NCBI GenBank assembly: GCA_000328365.1
Contig: KB295685.1
Coordinates: 146,993-210,992, forward strand
Direction: 5' to 3'
Length of the DNA: 64,000 nucleotides
Source: Capitella teleta
Lineage: Eukaryota > Annelida > Polychaeta > Capitellidae
Part shown: one piece after another, positions 26,401 to 36,081 of the stretch
How positions within the stretch are numbered: position 1 is the first letter of the stretch
Layout of the letters: each line of letters starts with the position of its first letter
Program-made: the position numbers and the translations under genes
The notes under the pieces: model-generated
Told to the model about the DNA's origin: nothing
The model's input: the letters and a program-made list of their open reading frames with translations, nothing else
Databases searched by the model: none

Positions 26401-29400
26401 AAGAGAAATTCAAGAAATCTGTTTATTCTTACCAGATGCAGCCATGATGAGTCATTTTATCTCGTTGATATGAAATGTTTTCTGATTCCATTTTCCAACC
26501 CTCTGAGCTGCTTGAGGTACAATCTCTGTTAAGTTACTTTAGTAGAACATCATGTTCATATTAGCTCTTATCAGAATCTGACATCAGAGTGTACTAAAAT
26601 TTAATATGTTTTGAAACTGATCAATTTTATTATTGAATTTATTTTATTAAATAATTCTGTCAGATATACTATTTAAGTTTGAGCGACTAATTGAATTGGG
26701 CTTCTAGCAAGCCCTCGAGTTCTCAATAGTTAATACTGAATTTCACCGACTGCCTCATACATTATCTCGGATCTCGGTAAAAAGTCTCAAAAAATTGAAA
26801 GCATGACAACTTATAAATGTCAATGTATTCTGGTGGAGTAATTAGAGAAACTTCAATTTCAATTTGAGCTAAAATTTTGAGAAATATTTACTTCCATGAA
26901 CTCAAAGGCTGTGATGAAAATTCTCGTTCGTATGAATGCTGAGGAGCGTTTCATCAAATGTTTCTCTTCTAGGAATACAAACTATGACCCTGAGCCAGTC
27001 TCTCTTTCATAATATTATTATTAATGTTTTCTAAACCTGGATTGTTTTGTATTTTCCTCATTTGATTTTATTCACCCCAAAAATATTACCTATGTATTGT
27101 TATATATCAATAATTTGCAAGGTTAATGAATTTTTTTATGACTTTGAAAGTTTGAAGTATTTCAAATTGCAGCCGTGATGAGCCATCTTATCTCGTTGAT
27201 ATGAAATGTCTCTTGATTCCATTTTCCTACTCTCTGAGTTGCAACCATAATTTTTATATGCTCAGTTTACTGCTTTGAATTCTATTTTTCATGTTGTCCA
27301 TTTGGAATAATTCTTAATGCATTCCTAATCTTACACAATTACCTTTTTATTCATGGATTGTGATATTTCTCAAATTCTCTATGAATTGTCAGAGGCTGTG
27401 ATGAAATTTCTCGTTCGTATGAATGCTGAGGAATTTTCATGAATTTCTTGGCGAGGATTACAACTTAAGACCCTGAGCCTCTCTTTCAATATTATGCTAT
27501 TTTGAGGGGATAATTTTGTCTGACATGAATTTTTAGTTTTTCTTATTAGGCGTACTAGCTAGTAAGAAGTACTAAGAACCCCCTTAAAGAAAATTAATTA
27601 ACTTAGTGAGTATTATTTAGAAAATTGATCTTCTCCAATTATATCATCTATGTTGATATGAAATGTTTTCTGATTCCATTTTCAAACCCTCTGAACTGCT
27701 TGCGATAGATTTGAAATTTTATAGAGAACAAGAACTTGCTACTTCAGCTAATGAGCTTGGTTCTTGTCAATTGTGCCCACAATCCTTAACAATTAACTTT
27801 TTCTTTTCTTTTTTTTTTTCTTTTTTTTGTCAGCTTATTTTGTATATTTACCTTGGAATCCTGAAACAAATTAAGGAATATCATTGCATGTGACCTGAGG
27901 TAGGATTATTCTATTTATGAATAATGATCCTAATGATCTTTCTCAATGCATGTATGATGAAAGTTTCAATGTCAGAGGATGCTGTGATGAAATTTCTCGT
28001 TCGTATGAATGCTGAGGAATTTTCATGAATTTCTTGGCGAGGAATACAACTTAAGACCCTGAGCCTCTCTTTCAATTTTGAATTTTCATTTGTCATCCAA
28101 ATCCAATTAAAGTAATTTGTTGTATCTACTGAAGTAATAGGCTTGGGCGATTAGAACAAAAATCACGATAATTTTCACCAAATTATCGCGATATTGATAA
28201 TTATCGCGATAATTACCCGGGGAGCCAGAAAAGCACTTCTCCCATCATAGAATCCCATATTTGTAATGATTTCATATAACAAGCACATGCTATGTGCGTT
28301 ATGGATGAGAAATGCGATATGTTTCCAATGCGTTATGGCTGACAAATGCGTTATGGTCTTATTGATAATTATCGAGGGGTAAAATTATGGATATTGAAAT
28401 AGACAATTATCGAAGTTATCGATATATTGAAAATATCGCCCAAGCCTATGAAGTAATCAAATTCACCTTAAAGGGAAAATTAATTGTTGAAAACTGATGT
28501 TGAATTCAGTACCCCAAAAATAAAAAATAATTCTCTGAAATTCCTTCTTACTGCAACAGCTATGATGATTCATTGTATCTCGTTGATATGAAATGTTTTC
28601 TGATTCCATTTTCCAACCCTCTGAGCTGTTTGCAAAACTATGAGGTGTATTAAAATTTAAAACTTTTTTTTTAAACTAAGTTTAACTAACGACACCCTAC
28701 TTTTCTTGTGGTTTTAAAGCCTTACTTACACCCAGATGTTGCACCTTTTCTAGCTATTCCTGTTTTGTTTGGTATTTATCAATGCATCTACATGGAATGT
28801 GGTAACTCCAGAGGCCTTGATGAAATTTCTCGTTCGTATGAATGCTCAGGAATCTTCATGAATTTCTTGGCGAGGAATACAACTTAAGACCCTGAGCCTC
28901 TCTTTCAATTATGAATTTTCATTCGTCATCCAATTAAAGTAATTTGTTGTAACTACTGAAGTAATCAAATTCACCCAAAAGGAAAATTAATTGTTGAAAA
29001 CTGATGTTGAATTCAGTACCCCACCCCCACCCCCCCCCCCCCCAAAAAAAAAACAAAAAAACTCATTCTCTGAATTTTCTTCTTACTGCAACAGCTATGA
29101 TGATTCATTGTATCTCGTTGATATGAAGTGTTTTCTGATTCCATTTTCCAACCCTCTGAGCTGTTTGCAAAACTGAGGATTATTAAAATTTAAAATTTCT
29201 CAGTGAGGAATGCAGCCTGACCCTGAGCCTTGGTCGTTATGTAATTTTACTAATTTATTTTAATAGTATAATATATTTGATGAATTATTGCTATAATAAT
29301 AATAACCATATACTTTATAGAGAATAGATGGAAATAAATCTTGAAATCTGCAGCCATGATGAGACATTTTATCTCGTTGATATGAATTTTGTTCTGATTC

Positions 29401-32400
29401 GATTTTCCAACCCTCTGAGCTGCCTCTTGAAAAACTTATAAAAAATATATTTTAGTAATGAGTAATGTAAATTAAGCTATCAAGAGTATTGAAGAAAAAC
29501 AGATTATCGGCCGCAATGAATTATCTCTATGAATGCAGCTGCGGGCCTGAGACTTGGAATTTTAGCAAACCTCTATTGCAAAATCAAATCCTTTGAACTG
29601 TGGTGCTATAGACAAATTTTTAAAAATAAGCTGGAGAGACAGTCACCAATGATGCAGCTTTTTACATAATGAAATTTTAGAAGGTGTTATTGAAGGCACC
29701 AGAGGCTGGGGCAGGCCCCGTAGAATGTGGCTGGATGATATCACTGGCTGGTCCAGGACATCTAGCTATGTGCAAGCCAAACGCTTAGCTGAGAATAAAG
29801 TAGCTTGGAGACGCTTGGTGGCCAACCTTAGAAATGAAGCACTGATTGATTGACTGATTGAAGAAGAATTATTTATGTATTTCCCAAACAGAAATGCAGC
29901 TCCAGAATCTTAATTGATGATTATAGTTGTTGTGATCTGACTTTGAAATAGTCCTACAGATGTCTTCAGAATTTCTGTGATTAAACAACCTTGTCATTTT
30001 TTTTTTTTTTCTCAGAATGAAGCTTGCATCTATAAAGAGCCAGAAAAGTTGATTGTCTCTCGATCTGGAGATGAGTGCGTTGTCGCCCTGTGTGACCAGT
30101 GGTCAGTTAGCGTTCAAATCTCTCGATTTGCGTAAACTTTACGCCTCATCTCAGGTATCTGGATTACGGAGAGGAGCAGTGGCGCAGTATGTGCTTGAAG
30201 CACCTTGAAAGCATGGAGCTCTATGCTGAAGAAACTCGCAAGAACTTCATCGCCACTTTTGATTGGTTGCATGAGCATGCCTGTTCCCGCTCCTACGGAT
30301 TGGGTGAGTGACTGGTGCCGGATAGTCAGTAGGGATTTCTCTGTTTGCTCTTCAGGTACGAAGCTTCCTTGGGATCCTCAATATTTGATTGAGTCGCTGT
30401 CTGACTCTACTATCTACATGAGTTACTACACCGTGTGTCACCTGTTGCAGGGTGGTTCATATGACGGAAGCAAGGGTAGTCCTCTTGGCATCAAGTGAGG
30501 AGTTTTGTCATCACACTCAATCATGCTTATGTGCTTCTTTATTTAGACCTGAGGAGCTGATCCCAGAGGTGTGGGACTACATCTTTTTCAAAGACGCAAA
30601 GAAACCCAAATCGACGATTCCTCTTGCAAAGCTCGATCAACTGAGGCTAGAATTCCAGAGCTGGTATCCTGTTGATATGCGTGCGTCCGGAAAGGATCTG
30701 GTGCCGAATCATCTCACTTACTACATCTACAACCATGTCGCTATCTGGCCTACAGAAAGGTATGCTCAATTCTTATCTTTCGTTTTTATTTGGAATTTGT
30801 CTTCTCTTTAGCGACAAGTGGCCCAAATCTGTCCGAGCCAACGGCCATCTCCTGTTGAACTCAGAAAAGGTGAATCTTTTCATTACTTTTTTTTCTTTTC
30901 CCCTTTATAAAAACAACTGTGATGAGATCTGTTTATATCTCGTTGATATGAAATTTTAACTTTTTGTGATTTCATTTTCCAACCCACTGAGTTTTCTGGT
31001 TTTTATAAGCATGTTCTTCTTGAGTGGATCCTTGTTATATTTTTAACACATCCTCTGCTCCATTCACAGATGTCAAAATCAACAGGAAACTTCCTCACTC
31101 TCTCAGAAGCCATTGCTAAGTTCTCCGCCGATGGTGAGTCAGCCAAATGAGGTCAGACTATTCACCCACTGACCTACTTTCCAGGCATGCGATTCTGTTT
31201 GGCTGATGCTGGGGACGGTATTGAAGATGCGAACTTTGTGGAGAGCCAGGCAGAAGCAGTCATCCTGCGATTGTACACATATCTGGAGTGGGTCAAGGAG
31301 ATGATCGCCAACAAGGGCACCCTGAGGACCGGCCCTGCAGACTCCTTCAATGACCGCGTCTTCTTGAGGTGATTATTTGCATCCTAATTTTTCTAATTTG
31401 CAGCTGTGATGAGGTATTTTTATCTCGTTGATATGAAATAACTACTGATTCGATTTTCCAACCTTCTGAGCTGTTTACCTTGGGTTTTTATTACTAATTA
31501 TATTAATTGTTTTTGTATCTTTATATAATTATTTTGCAAATTCTCTTCAGCGAAATCAACAAAGCTGCAGCTGAAACTAAAGGTCACTATGAGCGTATGC
31601 TGTATAAAGAGGCGCTGAAGACTGGATTCTTTGAATTCCAAGTGCGTTGCCATGTTGATGGTTTTTTTGTTTTTTGTAAAAAAGGAAATTTCATTTCTAG
31701 GCTTCGCGTGACAAGTACAGGGAACTGGCTTTGGACGGAATGCACGTTGATCTTGTGTGGAAGTTCATTGAGTGCCAGACGCTGATCCTGTCTCCAATCT
31801 GCCCTCATCTCTGTGAACACATTTGGGGTCTCATTGGGAACAAGCTCAGTATCATGCATGCTCTTTGGCCTCAGTCTGGCAAAGTGGATGAAATTCTCGT
31901 CAGTTCGTCGCAGTATCTCATGGACGCAGTGCATGACTTCAGACTCAGGCGCAAAAATATCATGCTGCCAAAAAAGGTTTTGGCAGCAAGAGTTAAATTA
32001 TAAGATGTTCTATGGATAATGTTTGGTTTCTGTCTGTTTTGTAGAATAAGCCTGCGCCCATTAAACCCAGTCACTGCACTATTTACATTGCAAAGACGTA
32101 CCCTCCGTGGCAGAACACTGTCCTCACCACACTGAGGAAACTCCATGATGTGAGAGGAGCTAATCAATATGCTTATGATGTTCAATGATATCTTGTTAAG
32201 GATAAGAATGGTCTCCCCGATAACAAAATTATTGCTGGTCAACTGTCGAAGGAGGCATCATTAAAGAAGTACATGAAGAAGGTCATGCCATTCGTGCAGC
32301 TGCTTAAGGTTTGCTCAAATCATAAAGAATAATAAGGCGTTTCAACATTTGCGGTGTGCCGGCAGGAAAGAATTGCCAAAATGGGACTCAAAGCACTCAA

Positions 32401-33062
32401 CTTGACATTGGATTTTGATGAGGAGAAGGTGCTTGCTGAGAACCTGGCTTACATCGCCAGCACCCTGGATGTAGGTTTTATTAAATGGTGGTTGCCATGG
32501 TAACATGACCTAATTTCTGCTTCGGGTTAGGTTGAAGGCGTGAAGAGCGAGTGGTCAGAAAAGGCCGACGACAAAATTCGAGACGACTGCACTCCCGGCC
32601 AGCCGTTCATCGTGTACAGGAATGAGGTACGCCTCTCAGCTCTCTTCTTGTCATCAATTCTCATGTTTTATATCAACAGCCGTGTGTCAACATGACATTT
32701 GTGAACCCACAAGCCAACAACGGTCACTTTCAGATGACCGTCCCAATATACGAGGGTGATCATCCGCTCCAAATAATTTCTCGTATGCTCAGACAAGACC
32801 GAGGCATCAAAGGTTAGTACTGATGGTAACGTCCGTCTCTGGTTGCTATGGTTATTTCTCAGATGCTAAGCGTGTGAAGTTGATGCGATATGAAGATGTG
32901 GAAATGGGGCCTCGTAGGATGCCCGTCATGGGTCAAACGGAGGAGGGCAAGGTGGCAGTGGAGGCTAATGACGCCTTCAGCATTCAGTCCGAGGCCGTCA
33001 TGGTGCAAACCAATGGGAAGAAAATCAACGTTGGATCGCAAATGGCTTACTATGTCAATTGA
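23491..33062 (+). CDS. LARS1: Leucyl-tRNA synthetase, cytosolic
   Basis: Twenty-nine coding exons, 1174 aa (human 1176): 23491-23633, 23688-23775, 23827-23907, 23961-24095, 24149-24310, 24362-24474, 24572-24635, 24696-24763, 24821-25046, 25099-25186, 25388-25464, 25516-25569, 25627-25767, 26060-26137, 30016-30101, 30155-30303, 30356-30494, 30547-30759, 30812-30869, 31070-31133, 31185-31368, 31551-31641, 31701-31976, 32045-32149, 32201-32308, 32366-32470, 32531-32626, 32680-32812, 32863-33062. It is a class I synthetase charging tRNA-Leu. The HIGH motif is HLGH at residues 66-69 ([17 protein letters not shown]). KMSKS is at 721-725, split between exons 19 and 20. The editing domain (CP1) lies between them ([13 protein letters not shown]). 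The C-terminal extension is of archaeal/eukaryotic type. Most introns are 50-60 bp; the exceptions hold snoRNAs, intron 14 being 3878 bp. Confidence 0.97.
25215..25300 (+). ncRNA. C/D-box snoRNA, subtype I (LARS1 intron 10)
   Basis: Terminal stem AGGCT/AGCCT, box C GTGATGA at 25220-25226 and box D CTGA at 25293-25296. The guide TCTCGTTCGT precedes a degenerate box D' (ATGA, 25241). That guide pairs over 10 nt with the universally conserved 18S stretch ACGAACGAGA, the target of vertebrate U30. The second guide, before box D, reads CAACTATCGACCA and its target is unknown. Confidence 0.85.
25804..25936 (+). ncRNA. H/ACA-box snoRNA, family A (LARS1 intron 13)
   Basis: Two hairpins: the first is closed by GCACAG/CTGTGC, the second by AACCT/AGGTT. 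They are joined by an H box AGATTA (ANANNA) and followed by ACA at 25931-25933, three nt from the predicted end. Nearly the same sequence occurs five times in calnexin introns, also in the host's sense orientation. Confidence 0.8.
26181..26272 (+). ncRNA. C/D-box snoRNA, subtype II copy 1 (LARS1 intron 14)
   Basis: Stem AAGGCT/AGCCTT, box C GTGATGA at 26187-26193 and box D CTGA at 26264-26267. The guide TCTCGTTCGT precedes ATGA at 26208. The second guide is ACAACTTACGACC. This is the first member of the alternating II/III array. Confidence 0.85.
26438..26511 (+). ncRNA. C/D-box snoRNA, subtype III copy 1 (LARS1 intron 14)
   Basis: Stem GCAGC/GCTGC, box C ATGATGA at 26444-26450 and box D CTGA at 26503-26506. 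The D' guide is ATCTCGTTGAT (two bases different from subtypes I and II) before ATGA at 26470. The second guide TTTTCCAACCCT is conserved among subtype III copies. Confidence 0.85.
26907..26996 (+). ncRNA. C/D-box snoRNA, subtype II copy 2 (LARS1 intron 14)
   Basis: Stem GGCT/AGCC, box C GTGATGA at 26911-26917 and box D CTGA at 26990-26993. The D' guide TTCTCGTTCGT is intact. The second guide (ACAAACTATGACC) has diverged from the other subtype II copies. Confidence 0.82.
27167..27244 (+). ncRNA. C/D-box snoRNA, subtype III copy 2 (LARS1 intron 14)
   Basis: Seven-bp stem TTGCAGC/GTTGCAA with one G-U pair, box C GTGATGA at 27175-27181 and box D CTGA at 27234-27237. The D' guide ATCTCGTTGAT is intact. 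The second guide reads TTTTCCTACTCT, slightly diverged. Confidence 0.82.
27391..27482 (+). ncRNA. C/D-box snoRNA, subtype II copy 3 (LARS1 intron 14)
   Basis: Seven-bp stem AGAGGCT/AGCCTCT, box C GTGATGA at 27398-27404 and box D CTGA at 27473-27476. D' guide TTTCTCGTTCGT; second guide CAACTTAAGACC. One of the best-formed copies. Confidence 0.87.
27630..27710 (+). pseudogene. Degenerate subtype III C/D snoRNA copy
   Basis: The 3' two thirds of subtype III (GTTGATATGAAATG, TTTTCAAACCCT, CTGA) are present. Box C and the first part of the D' guide are lost and the terminal stem is disrupted, so it is unlikely to form a stable snoRNP. Confidence 0.65.
27975..28069 (+). ncRNA. C/D-box snoRNA, subtype II copy 4 (LARS1 intron 14)
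   Basis: Box C GTGATGA at 27985-27991 and box D CTGA at 28060-28063. The stem AGAGG..GCT/AGCCTCT carries a 2-nt insertion. Otherwise it is nearly identical to copies 3 and 5, including both guides. Confidence 0.82.
28139..28448. mobile_element. hAT-type MITE (310 bp) with 8-bp target duplication
   Basis: Perfect 14-bp terminal inverted repeats (TAGGCTTGGGCGAT) are flanked by TGAAGTAA at 28131-28138 and 28449-28456. The 8-bp duplication is the hAT hallmark. The paralogous snoRNA unit downstream (about 28965) preserves the empty site, ACTGAAGTAATCAAATTC, with a single TGAAGTAA. No coding capacity; the interior has repeated ATTATCGCGATAATT-like motifs. Confidence 0.92.
28555..28630 (+). ncRNA. 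C/D-box snoRNA, subtype III copy 3 (LARS1 intron 14)
   Basis: Stem AACAGC/GCTGTT, box C ATGATGA at 28562-28568 and box D CTGA at 28621-28624. D' guide ATCTCGTTGAT and second guide TTTTCCAACCCT are both intact. Confidence 0.85.
28810..28901 (+). ncRNA. C/D-box snoRNA, subtype II copy 5 (LARS1 intron 14)
   Basis: Stem AGAGGC/GCCTCT and box D CTGA at 28892-28895. Box C is TTGATGA (28817-28823), with U in place of the usual purine, so function is less sure. Both guides match copy 4. Confidence 0.75.
29090..29165 (+). ncRNA. C/D-box snoRNA, subtype III copy 4 (LARS1 intron 14)
   Basis: Stem AACAGC/GCTGTT, box C ATGATGA at 29097-29103 and box D CTGA at 29156-29159. Almost identical to copy 3; the two lie in a recent tandem duplication. 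Confidence 0.85.
29195..29232 (+). pseudogene. 3' fragment of a subtype II C/D snoRNA
   Basis: Only the end is left (AGTGAGGAATGCAGC, then GACCCTGAGCCTT with the box D CTGA). Box C and the first guide are absent. Confidence 0.55.
29350..29423 (+). ncRNA. C/D-box snoRNA, subtype III copy 5 (LARS1 intron 14)
   Basis: Stem GCAGC/GCTGC, box C ATGATGA at 29356-29362 and box D CTGA at 29415-29418. Both guides intact (ATCTCGTTGAT; TTTTCCAACCCT). A shorter, worn snoRNA-like fragment follows near 29505-29555. Confidence 0.85.
29625..29865 (+). mobile_element. LINE 3' end remnant
   Basis: One frame reads [17 protein letters not shown], then [13 protein letters not shown], the C-terminal pattern of a widespread LINE group. 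It is followed by a short (TTGA)n-like tail. It is sense to LARS1, in intron 14, and lacks the rest of the element. Confidence 0.6.
30911..30996 (+). ncRNA. C/D-box snoRNA, subtype III copy 6 (LARS1 intron 19)
   Basis: Box C GTGATGA at 30919-30925 and box D CTGA at 30987-30990. D' guide ATCTCGTTGAT; second guide TTTTCCAACCCA. The closing stem is short (AAC/GTT with weak extension). It sits alone in a 200-bp intron. Confidence 0.75.
31400..31474 (+). ncRNA. C/D-box snoRNA, subtype III copy 7 (LARS1 intron 21)
   Basis: Stem CAGC/GCTG, box C GTGATGA at 31406-31412 and box D CTGA at 31466-31469. D' guide ATCTCGTTGAT; second guide TTTTCCAACCTT. It is alone in a 182-bp intron, about 77 nt upstream of the 3' splice site, a spacing usual for intronic C/D snoRNAs. 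Confidence 0.82.
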
Positions 33063-33171
33063 ATTATGTTTGCTTAACGTAATTAAATTTTATTTATCAC
33101 ACTTTTGTCTTTCATATTCATAACTGATTTCAAGAATTAACAACACCAGTTATATATATATAAACGTTTAT

Positions 33172-35645
33172 TCATCTTCCTCCTTTCCGCTTGAGGTTCT
33201 CCACGGGGAAAGTCAGAGGCACGCACAGAGTCGCCATTCTCTTGATTATTTTCTCTTCTCCAACCTTCTGCGTCTTGTTACCTACTTTGCAGCCAACCGC
33301 TTTTAACCGGTTCATTGCACTGCAAAGAAATACGAGCGTGTAGAAGGGAAGTAAGATCAGACGAGAGACGCACCTTGCCATGCCTACTTTAAGATCCAGT
33401 AGGAGGGGACTGTATTCCAACTCATACTGCTCCAAAATTAGGCAGATGACGAAAATGTACGACAGAAGTTTGTCCTTCAAGCGTTTAGGGAGACATCTGT
33501 TGAAACGGAACACAATAGACGTCTGAGATCGCAACTGGAGGGACTAACCTGGTTTTTTTGCCCCGCTGTCCATCCACCATCAGAGTGAACGTATCCAACA
33601 CTAGCTTGGAGACTTTATTGGGTATTTCTTCAGGGAGGCCATTTCCTAAAGGGGTGCATGGAGGTACAGTCTGACAATTAACAAATAAGAGTACCTTTCT
33701 TCCGGAGTTCATTTACTCTGCATTTGTAGAGTGAGCTCAGGATATCCAAGAAAACCAAAATCTGAGCTCTTCTCACTCGTGCTGCAGGTTCCATGGGAAG
33801 CTGTTCTATTTGCTGCAGAATGAAACCACCAAATCTGCAGAATGTATAAGTGATATGAGCAGCAGAAAAGAAAGTGATGAAGGCTAAAAGAAAAGGGGGA
33901 ATTCGGCTCAGTGGTCGATGGTTGAAATCAGATGGGAAAGGGCATTGAGGCCTAGCCCATCATACGAACGAGATGACTCATCACAGCCTGAGATTGGATT
34001 AAAATAGACAAAAAAACTCACTTTTGCTCCTTCCGCCACGTTTCTAGTATTTCACGATCACAATCTACAATTGGCTGAGCCATAGTTGCCAAGGTAACCA
34101 AGCAATCGTCAGGAATGACTGTGTATGGTTAAGGTCCCAAATAATATGAGAGCAGGGAAAAATCTGAAATAACACAACTGATGGTATATACCATATACCA
34201 CATGCCTAATGCATTTCCCCTGATTGAACAAACTCAGAACTCAACAGTGCTGGAAAAAATCTGACTGAATCGTCAATTCCATTTCCAAGACTTCCTTCTC
34301 AGAGTACGATATGGTCTGGATGACCAAAGTCAGTCAGCCATCACTTATGTGACCAACTTGCTAAATTAAAAAATCTAAATCTGTTCTTGAACTTCTCACA
34401 CAACATAGATACTGAGGGGCCTACGTGGTACAAAGTAAAGTGTTTTTGTCAACAATTGTAGACCTAACTTATTTCAAAATGTAAACAGCAAAGGATACTT
34501 TGACTGAGTTGATAAACGTCATCCGGGATCTCTGCATCTTTGTTGTACGGTGGAATATCATCATAAACCTGTTCTGCTTTCTGAACAGCTGTAAGAAGAA
34601 TATCTCAATATTAAAATCACTATTTCTTGAACAAAACAAACCCTCGATTGCTCTCATATCCACTTCGTCAATTGTTTTGCCAACGGCTTCCTTCAAAGCA
34701 GCATCACTGAGTGTATTCCTCATACGATCCTCCATCTGTTTGCGACTTTTTAAACCAGCAAATTTGCTCGTCAAGGCATCATGCTGCAAGAGAAGGTGAA
34801 ATTAGTGAGATGACAGTGAGAGGAAATGCTGAATACCTTCTGACGGAAGTTGGTCTCTTCTTCGGCATCTACCTCATCCTCAGCTGAGAAAAAAATGAAA
34901 TGATTAGTAAAGGTTTTCAATAAAATGGTCAATATTTTGGCTTACCATCGGCAAAAACTGGTTTCATGGCAAATTTAGCTGTGCTGAGAATTCGAACTTT
35001 ATTGGTTTCTTTGTTGCGAACCATTATGACTGAACTGCAAAACAAATACATGTAATCAATCAAATATGAATGAGGGGGAATTTGCACTTACCGAGAATAA
35101 GATTGAGCCAGTCCAGGGTTGGAGGTGTTGCCTAGATATCTCATCCTCTCAGATTCTGCAACCTAATTAAGAAAGCTGTGAGCAGATAAATTTTGCCTGA
35201 TAAAACTTACAAGAATCCGTTTTGCTTCGGTTGATTTATGTGCAGAGTTCTTCTCGTAGCAATCAAAAGAGAGCTCATTGACTGCATCCTTGCGAATGTT
35301 GCGGTTGCTGAAGTTTACTGCAAAATAATTTAATGGAAATGTGTAAACATGGATCTAAAGCTCCACGACAATCATCACAATGTTGCTATATCAGATTCGG
35401 AACTTACTAAGTCAGTAAGTGTATGGTAAGTCAAGTTAGTGAAACTGAAAGCATGCATGTGGACGATAATATGTGAACAGTGAATACTTTGAAATCATAG
35501 ATTTGATCAATGCGAGAACAAGGTGAAAATACATAACTGTGGTGAAGCCATATACAAATTATACATTATAAATAAAGAACAAACCTAATAAGGCTCTCGG
35601 TTTGTTGTCTTTTGGACGAGGAAGTGATAAATTTAACTCAGGCAT
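33172..35645 (-). CDS. POLR1E: RNA polymerase I subunit RPA49 (PAF53)
   Basis: Twelve coding exons in transcript order: 35585-35645, 35211-35317, 35092-35162, 34946-35034, 34837-34883, 34642-34783, 34499-34588, 34022-34118, 33695-33834, 33549-33645, 33374-33496, 33172-33319. They give 403 aa. The N-terminal dimerisation part carries RILVAESERMRYLGN, close to human RILAAETDRLSYVGN. The C-terminal half is the tandem winged-helix region (LPKRLKDKLLSYIFVICLIL). RPA49 pairs with RPA34 and supports initiation and elongation of rRNA synthesis in the nucleolus. It converges with LARS1, with only 109 bp between stop codons. Intron 8 (33835-34021) hosts a C/D snoRNA whose main guide is predicted to pair with 18S rRNA. 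Confidence 0.93.
33904..33990 (-). ncRNA. C/D-box snoRNA, subtype I (POLR1E intron 8)
   Basis: On the minus strand, sense to its host: stem GGCT/AGCC, box C GTGATGA (33978-33984) and box D CTGA (33908-33911). The guide TCATCTCGTTCGT precedes ATGA; the second guide is CAACCATCGACCA. It closely matches the LARS1 intron 10 copy, in the convergent neighbour gene. Confidence 0.85.
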
Positions 35646-35862
35646 GATTTCTGCATCACATTAACCCGAACTTAGAGGACCGGCGATATAATTCTGAAAT
35701 GCGTTATGATGTTCCTGGTACTAGAACATTGAATACTGCTGTGTATTGCGATCAGTACACCCTATGCCTGTACATGTGTATATCAATTAAATCGGGACAT
35801 CGAATTGATATAATAATCGGTTTTGATGCTATTATCTTTTGTTTATAGCGATCGGATTACTT
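35646..35862 (-). promoter_or_regulatory. Presumed POLR1E upstream region
   Basis: Directly upstream of the POLR1E start codon; no recognised core element. Confidence 0.25.
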
Positions 35863-36081
35863 CAGGGGTCCCTATTCCCCAAACCCCGCCCGCGGGCCAG
35901 GTCCGTCCCGCGAGGCCCCTCAGAGTGGCCCGTTTGATTTGCGACACCCCAATTACTGCCGAGGAAGAGAACAACATCTTGAAATTAAATGCATTTCTAT
36001 CGGTTTGGTATTATCCTTGGCCTGCGGGCTACTCTGGGATTTACTATCTGGCCCTCTCCCTGAAAAGTGTGGGGACCCCTG
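35863..36081. mobile_element. hAT-like MITE (about 219 bp)
   Basis: Ends CAGGGGTCCC and GGGGACCCCTG are inverted copies. The GC-rich interior includes CCGCGGGCCAGGTCCG and TGGCCC motifs typical of Charlie/Tip100-type hAT MITEs. The flanks do not show a matching 8-bp duplication, so the insertion is old or the ends were misjudged by a few bases. Confidence 0.6.

Noticed and set aside
28991-29176. Proline-run open frame on the plus strand
   Set aside because: Produced by a poly-C/poly-A stretch next to a subtype III snoRNA; no gene.
25215-31474. LARS1 intron repeats as a CRISPR-like or satellite array
   Set aside because: Units differ in length, alternate between subtypes, and share exactly the C, D', D and terminal stem elements of C/D snoRNAs, not uniform repeats with unique spacers.
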